A stretch of DNA of 44,274 bases from Osedax symbiont Rs1 (GCA_000416275.1 ASZJ01000174.1:1-44274); one strand, 5' to 3'. Positions 1 through 8,153 are shown, counted from the stretch's first letter. Made by a program: numbers and translations. Notes: generated from the sequence alone by a model not told the origin.

Positions 1-108
1 CAGCGAGATAACCAAAAAGTCATCGATAATCCAGGAGAATACCTGCCTTGGAATTATCAAAAAAACAACACCTAGCCCATTGGTAACGGGCTTTTAGACT
101 TCCATTAA

Positions 109-729
109 AAGTCACGCTATCTTCTCGTAAGCTCACAATATATACAAACTATTTACAATCCATTTGATATACAGAAAATAAGAGCGTTAGCCAGTGTCGA
201 AAATAAAAATATCCCCAGGGATAAATATGTCATTCACGTGGGGCGGTTCGAGCTAATACATAAAAGACAAGACATCCTTCTCCAGGCTTACGTGCTATCC
301 AATATACAACATAAATTAGTTCTTTTAGGGGGTGGACAAGACCAACAAAAAATTCAAAAAATGATTGTGGAATTGGGCATTGAAGATCGAGTTATTCTGC
401 CAGGGTTTGTCGATAACCCCTATAACTGGATAAAGAATGCCGAGCTTTTTATCTTTTCCTCCGACTATGAGGGCTTCGGCAATGTGTTAGCTGAATCCTT
501 AATCGTTAATACACCAGTGGTGAGTACTAATTGTAAAAGTGGGCCCTCTGAAATTCTTAGTGGTGAATTATCTAAATTTTTAGTGCCGGTTGGAGATGTG
601 CAATCTTTAAGTGATAAAATAGTCGAAGCTATTGATTGTTATCCACAAATCGAGGACAAGCATATCGATAAGTTTTCCGCGGAGACCATCGTTAAAAGCT
701 ATATTGGATTACTAGATCAGCATGTTTAA
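109..729 (+). pseudogene. Glycosyltransferase family 4, C-terminal half only (decayed gene)
   Basis: The open frame encodes the C-terminal nucleotide-sugar-binding half of a GT4/GT-B glycosyltransferase. It reads TIYNPFDIQKIR, then VIHVGRFELIHKRQD, then the FSSDYEGFGNVLAESL signature with the paired glutamates that contact the donor sugar. This homology begins well before the GTG at 238, so the family match runs back to about 109. A stop at 106-108 interrupts the frame, and fragments of the expected upstream protein (GNGLLDF near 82-100) lie between stops at 73-75 and 106-108. The N-terminal acceptor-binding domain is missing or frameshifted in the visible sequence. Family members usually have about 350-380 residues and only about 205 are readable here. 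Most likely a pseudogene; an unusual internal start at the GTG is possible but would give half a fold. The family assignment is firm and the acceptor unknown. Confidence 0.75.
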
Positions 730-1138
730 TTAAGAAAAAGTTAAGAGTGTCAGTGCGCTAGCAGCGCTGACCAGCGTAAAATCTTTGCTTAGGAGCTCTG
801 AACAAATCCCGAATCTTCTCTGCCTACAAAGTGCACGGAGCAGTCCGTGCTCTGTGTTAACGGCTTTCGGTAGACCACCAGTATGCCTAAAACCGTCGTC
901 TCAGCATTTATTGATACTGCTTGTAAGCCAGCTAGTGCTATGCTGATTGACAGGGTTCATAAAAAACATAGTCCGATTATGGCGCTGAAACTAGATTAAA
1001 TATTTTAAGTGATTAAGCGGCTAGTTCAAATGTGTTTACTGTCAGGAGCTAAACCGAACAGGTTAGGTTGCAGTAATTAGTCGGTCAGGCTCTTAGAGCC
1101 ATTGACATGGATAGAGAGGAATACAGGGAGTACAGCCA
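730..1138. other. Intergenic stretch with two small hairpins and a 38-codon ORF
   Basis: No recognisable gene lies here. Two hairpins are visible: GCGCT-AGC-AGCGC at 755-767 and GCACGGA-GCAG-TCCGTGC at 833-850. Neither is followed by a T run, so neither looks like a standard terminator. An ATG ORF at 883-999 (38 codons) has no ribosome-binding site of note and no recognised family, so it is left uncalled. The region separates a decayed glycosyltransferase from the HisA-like gene and may be gene debris. Confidence 0.4.
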
Positions 1139-1882
1139 ATGAATATTTTACCTGATATTGAGTTAATGGATGGTCAGTGTGTCAATTTATTGCACGGGGA
1201 GTTTAGCAAGCCGGTGCACTATGATGTCGATCCTCTACAAGCCGCGCTAGATTTCGTAAAACAGGGGGCGACGATGTTAAATGTCGTCGATTTAGACGGT
1301 GTTATGCAGGGCGGTATGCACAACGCTGAACTAATTTGCCAGATCATAGATCAGGTTGGCGTGCCTGTGCAAGTGGGAGGAGGGGTTCGCACTATGGCGT
1401 CGGCCAAGTGGTGGTTTGATCGTGGTGCCAAGCGCATTGTGCTGGGCACAGCGGCGGTGATGGATAGGCATTTTTTACAGGAGGTTTGCAGCCATTACCC
1501 GGGTAAAGTAGTCGCCAGCATCGATGAAAAGGAGGGGCAGGTGATGGTGAATGGCTGGCGTGAATCGACAGCCTTTACACCTTTAGAAATAGGCCGCAGT
1601 CTGCAAAGTTCAGGGATTTGCGCGCTAATTTATACCGACATCAACTTTGACAATGATCATCCCGAAGCCACGCTCGCCACCACCACTTTAATGGCCAGTG
1701 AACTGCGGATTCCGGTGATTTCCAGCGGTACAATTAAAGGGTTAGATGATATATCGCGCTTGCAGTTACTGCCCAATATCGCAGGTGCTATTATCGGGCG
1801 CGCACTGTTTAGTGGTGCCCTGTCACTTGCCGATGTTCTGGCGATAGCCTCTCAGGATGTTCCCAACCCTGCCATGCTTTGA
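1139..1882 (+). CDS. HisA-like TIM-barrel protein (orphan paralogue of ProFAR isomerase)
   Basis: A 247-residue (beta/alpha)8 protein with clear similarity to HisA, the ProFAR isomerase of histidine synthesis: VQVGGGVRTM after strand 3, VLGTAAV after strand 4, and AIIGRALF at the C-terminal phosphate site. In true HisA the first catalytic aspartate lies in an ALDLIDG-type motif; here the N-terminus reads PDIELMDG, so the position holds Glu8. The second aspartate (SIDEKEG) is kept. The usual D-G-T-L-x-G loop is replaced by FDNDHPEATL. No other his genes are nearby. A similar HisA-like group with glutamate here is recalled from alphaproteobacteria, function unproven. ATG follows a GGGAG-like site (about 1127-1131). 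It may act on another phosphosugar; calling it hisA would overreach. Confidence 0.75.
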   Translation: MNILPDIELMDGQCVNLLHGEFSKPVHYDVDPLQAALDFVKQGATMLNVVDLDGVMQGGMHNAELICQIIDQVGVPVQVGGGVRTMASAKWWFDRGAKRIVLGTAAVMDRHFLQEVCSHYPGKVVASIDEKEGQVMVNGWRESTAFTPLEIGRSLQSSGICALIYTDINFDNDHPEATLATTTLMASELRIPVISSGTIKGLDDISRLQLLPNIAGAIIGRALFSGALSLADVLAIASQDVPNPAML

Positions 1883-1938
1883 TGATTAGCTTAAACTTGG
1901 ATCAGCGGCTGCTTAGTGGTGCTTACGCTCTGAAGCCT

Positions 1939-1947
1939 CGGATTCAG
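1939..1947. repeat. Isolated terminus resembling dispersed repeat R3
   Basis: The sequence GGATTCAGG matches the right end of the R3 repeat at 31409-31417 and the complement of its left ends at 34900 and 24511. No full element can be traced to its left, so it may be a decayed copy or chance. Weak evidence. Confidence 0.25.
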
Positions 1948-2038
1948 GTTAAGAATAATAAATTTAATTTTTTTGATAAGTCACTGATGATTAATCACAA
2001 CAAGTCATTTTGGTAGCAACAAGAATTAAAAACTGAAT

Positions 2039-2779
2039 CTACAGCAGATCCCAGAGGGTGTTAAAAATAATTTGCTGCGCGGCAGCTACCTCTTTGGCTT
2101 CGATCACCACTGCCGTTGGATAGTCATTAGATGCCAGTGATATTATTGCTACCTTAGGCGGATAAATCGCAATATAGGCGGCATCCACTTTGCCTGCGGT
2201 CTTTAGCCATTTACGTTGCGATAACTCTGCATCCTCCCCGCCATCTCCAATCGCGATTACTCTAACCTCAATTCCTTTTTTAATCCGTAAGTTGGTATAG
2301 TTGGGGAAGGGGCGATATAAAAGGGAGCGAATCGGCTTAGAGGAAAATACCGCATAGTCTTTTTGATCCGATCTCTGCACAGTGCTGAGAATATCGCGCA
2401 GTACAAATTCAATCCCCTCATCCCCTTCATAAAATTGTACTTGGGTGCTTGAGAAATCTGGCTTTAGGTGCTGCAAATCAGGGATCACGGTGGTCTTTAG
2501 CTGCTTAATCGCACTGTCTAAATCACTCTGTTGTTTTTCAGCAATTTGCAATAGTACCTCAGGGTCGCGCGGGGCAAATAATTTTCGACGACCTCTGGGT
2601 AAATAATTGACAACTCCTTTTTGCAGCAAGGTTTTTAGACACTCGTGCGTGGTGCCTCGGTTAATTCCCGACTTTTCAGCGACAGCTCTGATAGCGCTTG
2701 GCCCTAAAGCCAGTAATGATTGATAGACAATCGCTTCTTTTTGGCTCAAACCGAGTTTTTCTAAGGTTTTATTATGCAT
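2039..2779 (-). CDS. TrmB-family transcriptional regulator
   Basis: 246 residues. An N-terminal winged helix (about 1-75; SQKEAIVYQSLLALGPSAIRAVAEKSG followed within the same domain by NRGTTHECLKTL) matches the TrmB DNA-binding domain. A short coiled coil (about 78-105) follows, then a phospholipase-D-like ligand-binding domain (about 110-246; FYEGDEGIEFVLRDIL, VRVIAIGDG). TrmB proteins are best known in archaea as sugar sensors; bacterial members with this layout are common but mostly uncharacterised. The gene is divergent from glmU-glmS, with a perfect 6-bp inverted repeat just upstream of its start codon, so autoregulation and control of aminosugar synthesis are reasonable inferences. It is convergent with the HisA-like gene, 156 bp away. 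Confidence 0.8.
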   Translation of the reverse strand: MHNKTLEKLGLSQKEAIVYQSLLALGPSAIRAVAEKSGINRGTTHECLKTLLQKGVVNYLPRGRRKLFAPRDPEVLLQIAEKQQSDLDSAIKQLKTTVIPDLQHLKPDFSSTQVQFYEGDEGIEFVLRDILSTVQRSDQKDYAVFSSKPIRSLLYRPFPNYTNLRIKKGIEVRVIAIGDGGEDAELSQRKWLKTAGKVDAAYIAIYPPKVAIISLASNDYPTAVVIEAKEVAAAQQIIFNTLWDLL

Positions 2780-2780
2780 A

Positions 2781-2801
2781 TTGTCAATTTTTTCCTGACA
2801 A
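2781..2801. promoter_or_regulatory. Candidate TrmB operator
   Basis: Perfect inverted repeat TTGTCA (2781-2786), 9-bp spacer, TGACAA (2796-2801), directly in front of the TrmB-type gene and in its divergent intergenic region with glmU. Half-site spacing of about one and a half helical turns suits a dimeric winged-helix regulator. The surrounding 130 bp is AT-rich. The regulator-site pairing is inferred from position only. Confidence 0.5.
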
Positions 2802-2952
2802 GTGGTATTGTTAATTTTTATTATTGCTTTAAATTAGCGTTGATTGGAAGAAAAATTTTTATAAATTGGAAAATAAAGAAAGTTATGTACCCGTCTACAT
2901 GGAAAATCCGCGACTGGTGCCGAGCTTACTCAAGTAAAGGACTAAGTAGAAT

Positions 2953-4323
2953 ATGAACACAGATATCATTATATTGGCCGCTGGGCAAGGTTCTAGAATG
3001 CGCTCAGAATTACCCAAAGTACTCCACAAGATTGGAGGCAAGGTAATGGTGCAACATGTTATCGATCAAGCCAATAAATTAGAAATTAGCCACGCGGCAA
3101 CTACCCACATTGTCGTCGGCCATAAGTCGGCATTAGTCGAAGATTCGCTCGCCGATCAAAACATAATTTTTGTGCTGCAAAAAGAGCAGCTAGGTACCGG
3201 TCATGCCGTTGCAATGGCCGTAGAAAATATCAGTGATGACGGAATCAGCTTAATCTTATACGGGGATGTCCCCCTCACCCAAAGTGTCACCTTACAACAA
3301 TTGGTCGAGATCGCTAAAGGTGATCAGTTTGGCTTGCTAACGGTTACTTTGGAAAATCCGCGTGGATATGGCCGTATCGTGCGCAGCGCGACGGGCGAGG
3401 TTACCGCCATCGTTGAACACAAAGATGCCAGCCCCAAGCAATTAGCTATTTGTGAAGTAAACACCGGCATCATGGCCGTGCCGAATAAATTTTTACGACG
3501 CTGGATCGGCCAGCTAGGCAATGACAATGCTCAGGGCGAATACTATTTAACCGACATTATTGCCATGGCCGCAGCAGACAGTGTCGATGTTATCACCTGC
3601 TCCCCAGAGGCCCCGCAAGAAGTACAGGGGGTCAATGACAAAGTACAGCTAGCGCAGTTAGAGCGCTTCTATCAGCAGCAGCAAGCCCATCAACTGATGC
3701 TTGCGGGTGCCACCTTAGCCGATCCTAGCCGTATCGATATACGGGGTAAAGTGACGATTAACGGCGAGGTGAATATCGATGTCAATGTGATCTTTGAAGG
3801 AGAGGTAGTTTTAGGTGGCGGCGTACAAATAGCGGCGAACTGTATCATTAAAGACTCGGTCATCGGCGATAACAGCCTGATCAAAGCCAACTCCATGATT
3901 GAGCAAAGTGTTATCGGTGACAATTGTGAAGTGGGGCCATTTGCCCGGTTGCGGCCAGCGACAGAGTTAGGAGATCGGGCTAAAGTCGGTAATTTTGTCG
4001 AGACCAAAAAAACGATCATCGGCGCCGGCTCTAAAGTCAGCCACTTAACCTACCTGGGTGATGCCTTAATAGGTACTGAAGTAAATATAGGGGCCGGCAC
4101 TATTACTTGTAATTACGACGGGGTTAACAAGTTTCAAACTGAGATCGGTGACGGGGCGTTCATCGGCTCCAATTCAGCGTTAGTAGCTCCGCTAAAAATT
4201 GGCGCGGGCGCCACTGTTGGAGCAGGATCTACCATCTCCAAAGAAGTACCTGCAAATCAACTGGTCGTCGCCAGGGGAAGGCAAGTGATCTTTAAAGACT
4301 GGCAGCGGCCGGTTAAAAAATAA
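2953..4323 (+). CDS. glmU: Bifunctional UDP-GlcNAc pyrophosphorylase / glucosamine-1-phosphate acetyltransferase GlmU
   Basis: 456 residues, matching the usual GlmU length. The N-terminal Rossmann-type uridyltransferase starts with LAAGQGSRMRSELPKVLH, where the usual GTRM is GSRM; LGTGHAV and YGDVPL follow. The C-terminal left-handed beta-helix shows hexapeptide repeats from about 250 (VIFEGEVVLGGGVQIAAN, VIGDN) and the acetyltransferase histidine in SHLTYLGD (His364), then NYDGVNKFQT near the acetyl-CoA site. It acetylates glucosamine-1-phosphate and then makes UDP-GlcNAc for peptidoglycan and LPS, in the cytoplasm as a trimer. glmS follows 114 bp downstream on the same strand, supplying the pathway's first step. 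No strong Shine-Dalgarno is visible, but family alignment fixes this ATG. Confidence 0.97.
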   Translation: MNTDIIILAAGQGSRMRSELPKVLHKIGGKVMVQHVIDQANKLEISHAATTHIVVGHKSALVEDSLADQNIIFVLQKEQLGTGHAVAMAVENISDDGISLILYGDVPLTQSVTLQQLVEIAKGDQFGLLTVTLENPRGYGRIVRSATGEVTAIVEHKDASPKQLAICEVNTGIMAVPNKFLRRWIGQLGNDNAQGEYYLTDIIAMAAADSVDVITCSPEAPQEVQGVNDKVQLAQLERFYQQQQAHQLMLAGATLADPSRIDIRGKVTINGEVNIDVNVIFEGEVVLGGGVQIAANCIIKDSVIGDNSLIKANSMIEQSVIGDNCEVGPFARLRPATELGDRAKVGNFVETKKTIIGAGSKVSHLTYLGDALIGTEVNIGAGTITCNYDGVNKFQTEIGDGAFIGSNSALVAPLKIGAGATVGAGSTISKEVPANQLVVARGRQVIFKDWQRPVKK

Positions 4324-4437
4324 CACTGTTCATTGTTTCATCCATTGAAAAACAAACATTGCATACCCGCACTGCTGGCAGCGAAAAATTCGTAATCAGC
4401 TATTCACAGCAGTGCTGATTGATAAAAAGGAATCATT

Positions 4438-6261
4438 ATGTGCGGCATAGTAGGAGCGACAACCGAGCGTTCAGTAGCAGAAATATTATTGGAAGGATTA
4501 CGCCGTCTCGAGTATCGAGGATATGACTCGGCCGGTATGGCGATTTGGGATGGTCAGCAGCTACAAAGATTGCGCCGCAAAGGTAAAGTACAACAGCTGG
4601 TAAACGCTCAGCAAGAAACGCCGTTGACTGGTAATTCGGGGATCGCACACACACGTTGGGCAACCCATGGCATTCCAGCAGAGCACAACGCGCACCCGCA
4701 CATGTCGAACCAGCGAATCGCTGTAGTACATAATGGAATTATTGAAAATTTTGAGAAATTGCGTAGCAGCCTAAAGGCCGATGGATATCAATTTGACTCA
4801 CAGACAGATACTGAAGTAATTGCTCACTTACTTGACAGATCGATAAACAATGGGCTGAGCATCTTGGCCGCAGTACAGGCATGCACCGTGGAGCTAAAAG
4901 GCGCTTTCGCCCTGGGCATCATGCATAGCGATTATCCAGGTCAGCTGATAGCGGCGCGAAAGGGCAGCCCGCTAGTGATAGGCGTTGGGATAGGCGAAAA
5001 TTTTATCGCTTCAGATCAATTGGCACTACTACCAGTGACCGATAGATTCATGTTTTTAGAAGAGGGTGACATTGCGTTTGTCGATCGGGACAATATCAAT
5101 ATTTGGGACAGTCAAGGAAACACCGCCGAGCGTCCTATCAGCACTTATGAGCACGGCATTAGCGCGGCGGATAAAGGCGAATATAAGCACTATATGCTCA
5201 AAGAAATCTATGAGCAGCCAGCGGTTACTGAGGCGGCCTTTAGTGGCAGAATCATCAACGGTCTAGTGGATGAAAACTGCTTTGGAGCGAACGCCGCCGA
5301 GATCTTTAAACAAGTAAAACAAGTGCAAATTATCGCCTGCGGTACCAGTTACCATGCTGGGCTAGTCGCAAAATATTGGATGGAATCAATCGCTGGCATC
5401 CCAACCCATGTCGAAGTGGCCAGCGAGTATCGATACCGCAAAGTAGTGATCAGCGAGGGCACGCTATTCGTCTCCATCTCCCAATCGGGTGAAACTGCAG
5501 ATACCTTAGCCGCGCTACGCGATGTCAAATCGCAGATTTTAGCGAGCTTGGCCATTTGCAATGTCCCCGCTAGTTCACTAATTCGCGAATCAGACATCTA
5601 CCTAATGACCAATGCCGGGCCAGAAATAGGAGTGGCATCGACCAAGGCATTCACTACTCAGCTGGTGGCCTTACTGTTGATGACAATCGTCATAGGACGA
5701 AAATTCAACCTCAGCGAAGCGACAGAGCGAGCGCTAGTCGCCGATCTGCAACAGCTGCCTAAAATCCTCGCCGAGGCGCTGCAAATGGATGTTGCTATAG
5801 AGGCGATGGCCGCGCACTTCGCAGAAAAAAATCACTCATTATTTTTAGGCCGTGGCCCCCTTTACCCGATCGCGATGGAAGGGGCGTTAAAGCTCAAAGA
5901 GATATCCTACATACACGCCGAAGCTTACCCCGCCGGCGAGTTAAAGCACGGGCCGCTGGCGCTAGTCGATAAAGACATGCCGGTAGTAACAGTGGCGCCA
6001 AGCAACGAAATGCTAGAGAAGCTCAAGGCCAACCTGCAAGAAGTGCGCGCCCGCGGCGGTGAGTTATTCATCTTCTGTGCAAGTGCGACGATTGCCGAGG
6101 AAGAGGGCTACCACGTATTACACATGCCGGAGATGCCTGAAATTCTCGAGGCCATCGTCTATACGATACCGATGCAACTCTTTTCATATCACGTGGCAGT
6201 GCTGAAAGGTACAGATGTCGATCAGCCGCGAAACTTGGCGAAGTCTGTGACAGTGGAGTAG
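4438..6261 (+). CDS. glmS: Glutamine--fructose-6-phosphate aminotransferase (isomerizing) GlmS
   Basis: 607 residues. It forms glucosamine-6-phosphate from fructose-6-phosphate and glutamine, the first committed step to UDP-GlcNAc. The N-terminal class II glutaminase begins MCGIVG, whose Cys2 becomes the nucleophile after Met removal; RLEYRGYDSAG and HTRWATHG follow. Two SIS domains show CGTSYHAG and SQSGETADTL, and the catalytic region AEAYPAGELKHGPLAL. The C-terminus DQPRNLAKSVTVE is the conserved end that closes the active site and is encoded by the segment TnsD reads in Tn7 targeting. AAGGA sits 7 bp before the ATG. It ends the glmU-glmS unit, with a terminator just downstream. A defence island lies immediately after it. 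Confidence 0.97.
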   Translation: MCGIVGATTERSVAEILLEGLRRLEYRGYDSAGMAIWDGQQLQRLRRKGKVQQLVNAQQETPLTGNSGIAHTRWATHGIPAEHNAHPHMSNQRIAVVHNGIIENFEKLRSSLKADGYQFDSQTDTEVIAHLLDRSINNGLSILAAVQACTVELKGAFALGIMHSDYPGQLIAARKGSPLVIGVGIGENFIASDQLALLPVTDRFMFLEEGDIAFVDRDNINIWDSQGNTAERPISTYEHGISAADKGEYKHYMLKEIYEQPAVTEAAFSGRIINGLVDENCFGANAAEIFKQVKQVQIIACGTSYHAGLVAKYWMESIAGIPTHVEVASEYRYRKVVISEGTLFVSISQSGETADTLAALRDVKSQILASLAICNVPASSLIRESDIYLMTNAGPEIGVASTKAFTTQLVALLLMTIVIGRKFNLSEATERALVADLQQLPKILAEALQMDVAIEAMAAHFAEKNHSLFLGRGPLYPIAMEGALKLKEISYIHAEAYPAGELKHGPLALVDKDMPVVTVAPSNEMLEKLKANLQEVRARGGELFIFCASATIAEEEGYHVLHMPEMPEILEAIVYTIPMQLFSYHVAVLKGTDVDQPRNLAKSVTVE

Positions 6262-6275
6262 CGTTATAAAAGCGC

Positions 6276-6308
6276 AAAAAAAAGGGTGCTGATGGCACCT
6301 TTTTTTGG
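6276..6308 (+). terminator. Rho-independent terminator after glmS
   Basis: A stem GGTGC (6285-6289) / GCACC (6295-6299) with a 5-base loop lies between an A run and a T run (6300-6306). The flanking A and T runs pair further, so it could work in both directions. It starts about 15 bp after the glmS stop codon. Confidence 0.85.
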
Positions 6309-6448
6309 TTTATTAACAGGCAGGAGATTGAACTGAATTTCATTATTACGAATAAAATCAAAAGATTGCGGTGCGGTTTCGACTGCGTCGAGTTCATTTC
6401 TTTTGGATGGGCTAAAAGAAACGGAACCAAAGAAAATCCCACCCTACT

Positions 6449-6578
6449 ATTGCCGAAAGATCCCTCCGCGATTCACTAAATTGACGGCCGCTCAGATAGG
6501 CCGTCCCTGGCCTAACTGAGCTTTTCGCGACGTCCTGTCGCTCCACGCGCCAATTTAGCAAATCGCTCCGGCGGCAAT
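6449..6578. repeat. 130-bp imperfect palindrome (structured intergenic element)
   Basis: Nested complementary blocks define one large fold. The outer pair is ATTGCCG (6449-6455) with CGGCAAT (6572-6578). The middle pair is CTAAATTG (6476-6483) with CAATTTAG (6551-6558). The inner pair is GCTCAGATAGGCC (6490-6502) with GGCCTAACTGAGC (6509-6521), 12 of 13 bases matching, with a 6-base loop. Unpaired bulges lie between, including TTCGCGACGTCCTGTCGC on the right arm. The size and nested symmetry suggest a dispersed structured repeat or a MITE-like unit rather than a terminator, since no T run follows. Only one copy is seen in the window. Confidence 0.65.
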
Positions 6579-6856
6579 ACAAGGGGATTGATAGCTCCGT
6601 AGTGTAGTTTTGTATGAAGCTGTCGTTTTTCTGAGCATCACGCTACGGTTAGCGAAATCACCTGATTTTTCGGTGTATACAGGTTGTAAAAAATTACTGT
6701 CCCTTATTGTTCTTGGCATAGCAAGTGCACTGAAATAGTTCGTCTCTTTTCTTCGCTTTCCTCAAAATATCAATTAAAACGGCAGATACTTTTATTTTGA
6801 AAAAGTGATTTGTAATCAATATAAATTACAGTAACGGCATTCCTGCATAAAAAACA

Positions 6857-6885
6857 TTGACCAATAATAAGTTTTCCATTATCCT
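6857..6885 (+). promoter_or_regulatory. Candidate sigma70 promoter of the restriction island
   Basis: TTGACC (6857-6862), a 17-bp spacer, then TATCCT (6880-6885), 43 bp before the ATG of the half-HsdS gene. Five of six and four of six bases match the consensus, with optimal spacing. No LexA-type CTG-N10-CAG site was found around it despite the downstream dinD gene. Confidence 0.45.
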
Positions 6886-6928
6886 TTTTTAAAATACAGA
6901 AACGTCGTTACAGCATTCGTGGTGAAAA

Positions 6929-7507
6929 ATGAAAGTTAAACTTAAAAATCTTGCCTCTGTACAGATGGGGCATTCTTTTCGATCAAGGCTCGAACCTGAT
7001 TCTCATGGAAATATTTCAGTTATCCAGATGAAGGATTTAACAGAGGATAATCGGTTAGATGATCGTGCGTTAGTCAAGATTGATATGAAGGATTTAAAGA
7101 AGCATCACAAGGTCAAAAAAGATGATTTAGCGTTTCGTTCTCGTGGCCTAAATAATACGGCAGCGCTAATAGATTTGCATCTTGAAGCCGCAGTTATTGC
7201 GGCGCCATTGCTGCGAATTCGAGTTGAAAATGACTCTGTTTTACCCGCGTATTTATGTTGGTTTATCAATCAGCCTTCATCTCAGTCTGCTTTATTAAGC
7301 AAGGCCACTGGTACAGCGGTGAGGATGATAGGAAAGCCTGTTCTTGAGGAGCTTGAAGTGATTTTACCTAAGCTCGAAGTGCAACAAAAAATAATTACAA
7401 TTAATAGATTATCAATAGATGAACAGAAAATCATGAATGAATTAACAGAAAAAAAGGGGGTGTTAACTGAAGCAATTTTAATGAAACTAGCAATGAACAC
7501 CCAGTAA
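6929..7507 (+). CDS. Single-domain type I restriction specificity (HsdS-like) protein
   Basis: 192 residues, about half of a normal HsdS. One target-recognition domain (about 1-145; the VKLKNLASVQMG opening, DDLAFRSRGLNNTAAL, TGTAVRMIGKPVLEEL) is followed by one helical segment (about 150-190) of the kind that spans between HsdS repeats (LPKLEVQQKI). Its sequence differs clearly from both halves of the full HsdS at 10914-12212, so it is not a simple truncation of that gene. Half-size S proteins can dimerise into a symmetric specificity unit, so it might give the downstream HsdM a second, palindromic target. It starts the island, 647 bp before hsdM, with DUF2188 and an unknown protein between. 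Confidence 0.75.
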   Translation: MKVKLKNLASVQMGHSFRSRLEPDSHGNISVIQMKDLTEDNRLDDRALVKIDMKDLKKHHKVKKDDLAFRSRGLNNTAALIDLHLEAAVIAAPLLRIRVENDSVLPAYLCWFINQPSSQSALLSKATGTAVRMIGKPVLEELEVILPKLEVQQKIITINRLSIDEQKIMNELTEKKGVLTEAILMKLAMNTQ

Positions 7508-7588
7508 TTACAGTTACTGGGTTCAAACTGCTAAAGAGTGTTACAGCACTCCTTAGCAGAACTACAAACTATATAGGACACAAATATT

Positions 7589-7834
7589 ATGACAAATAAA
7601 TCATCATCAAACAAGGGGAATACTCGACATGTTGTTCCTCACTCTGAAGGCTGGGCTAATAAAAAAGGTGGATCTGAACGCGCTTCAAGTGTTCATCATA
7701 CTAAACGTGAAGCCGAATTTGCCGCTCGTGATCAAAGTAAACGAGAAGGTTCTGAGCTAGTTATCCATGGTAGAAACGGACAGATACAACGCAAAGATAG
7801 CCATGGTAATGACCCTAGAAATATTAAAGGATAA
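7589..7834 (+). CDS. DUF2188 domain protein
   Basis: 81 residues, nearly all one DUF2188 domain: HVVPHSEGW near the start, the HHTKREAEFAARDQ helix, then ELVIHGRNGQIQRKDSHGNDP at the end, which is the family's typical closing motif. Rich in Lys, Arg and His, with no signal peptide or membrane segment, so probably cytosolic. The molecular role of DUF2188 is unknown. It lies between the half-HsdS gene (81 bp upstream) and an unknown small gene that starts 9 bp downstream. Its place inside a restriction island points to an accessory role, but that is inference from position. Confidence 0.75.
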   Translation: MTNKSSSNKGNTRHVVPHSEGWANKKGGSERASSVHHTKREAEFAARDQSKREGSELVIHGRNGQIQRKDSHGNDPRNIKG

Positions 7835-7843
7835 GGAACCCTC

Positions 7844-8074
7844 ATGAGTGATGAATACAAGAAAAAAATAGGTTTACCAGAGTCTCATGCTCTTAGCATT
7901 TCAAGTAGCAAGTGGACGCAGCGAAAAGGTCAAGACACTGATACCTATGAATGTGAAGAGCGTAACCGGCAAGGCGAAGTTATCGCAAAGTACACCGTAA
8001 AGGACAGTACATCAATTTACCCTCCGTTTGGGCGGTCGATTACATGGACTCAATCAGCCGTACTAAATACTTAA
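7844..8074 (+). CDS. Hypothetical protein, 76 residues
   Basis: No family recognised. The protein is small and hydrophilic, with a Ser/Lys-rich start (ALSISSSKWTQRKG) and a probable beta-rich middle (YECEERNRQGEVIAKYTVKDS), ending in SITWTQSAVLNT. One cysteine, no signal peptide or transmembrane segment. It begins 9 bp after the DUF2188 gene, behind a well-placed AAGGA site about 7 bp before the ATG, so the two are very likely co-translated. The last third resembles the short beta-hairpin proteins often paired with DUF2188-type domains only in general style, and no homology is claimed. Confidence 0.6.
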   Translation: MSDEYKKKIGLPESHALSISSSKWTQRKGQDTDTYECEERNRQGEVIAKYTVKDSTSIYPPFGRSITWTQSAVLNT

Positions 8075-8153
8075 CGTTTTAACTCACAGTAAGCAGGGCT
8101 GTAATATTTAGCTCTGCTTCATTAATAAAATGACCAAATTTGAGGGCAAATAT

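Larger units (their letters stand above)
6309..6928. other. Intergenic junction between glmS and the restriction island
   Basis: 620 bp with no convincing gene. It holds a small hairpin TTTCTTTT (6397-6404) / AAAAGAAA (6414-6421), the large palindrome at 6449-6578 (listed separately), and a sigma70-like promoter for the island near 6857-6885. The remainder (6590-6850) is AT-rich and shows nothing recognisable. Tn7-like transposition genes and ends were not seen. Confidence 0.6.

Noticed and set aside
883-999. A 38-codon ORF before the HisA-like gene
   Set aside because: No recognised family and no ribosome-binding site; too short to support by itself.
2774-2956. A 60-codon plus-strand frame before glmU
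   Set aside because: It lies in an AT-rich divergent control region, overlaps the putative operator and has no family resemblance or ribosome-binding site.
6068-6442. A 124-codon minus-strand frame over the glmS end
   Set aside because: It is antisense to glmS and runs through its terminator; composition is that of a shadow frame.
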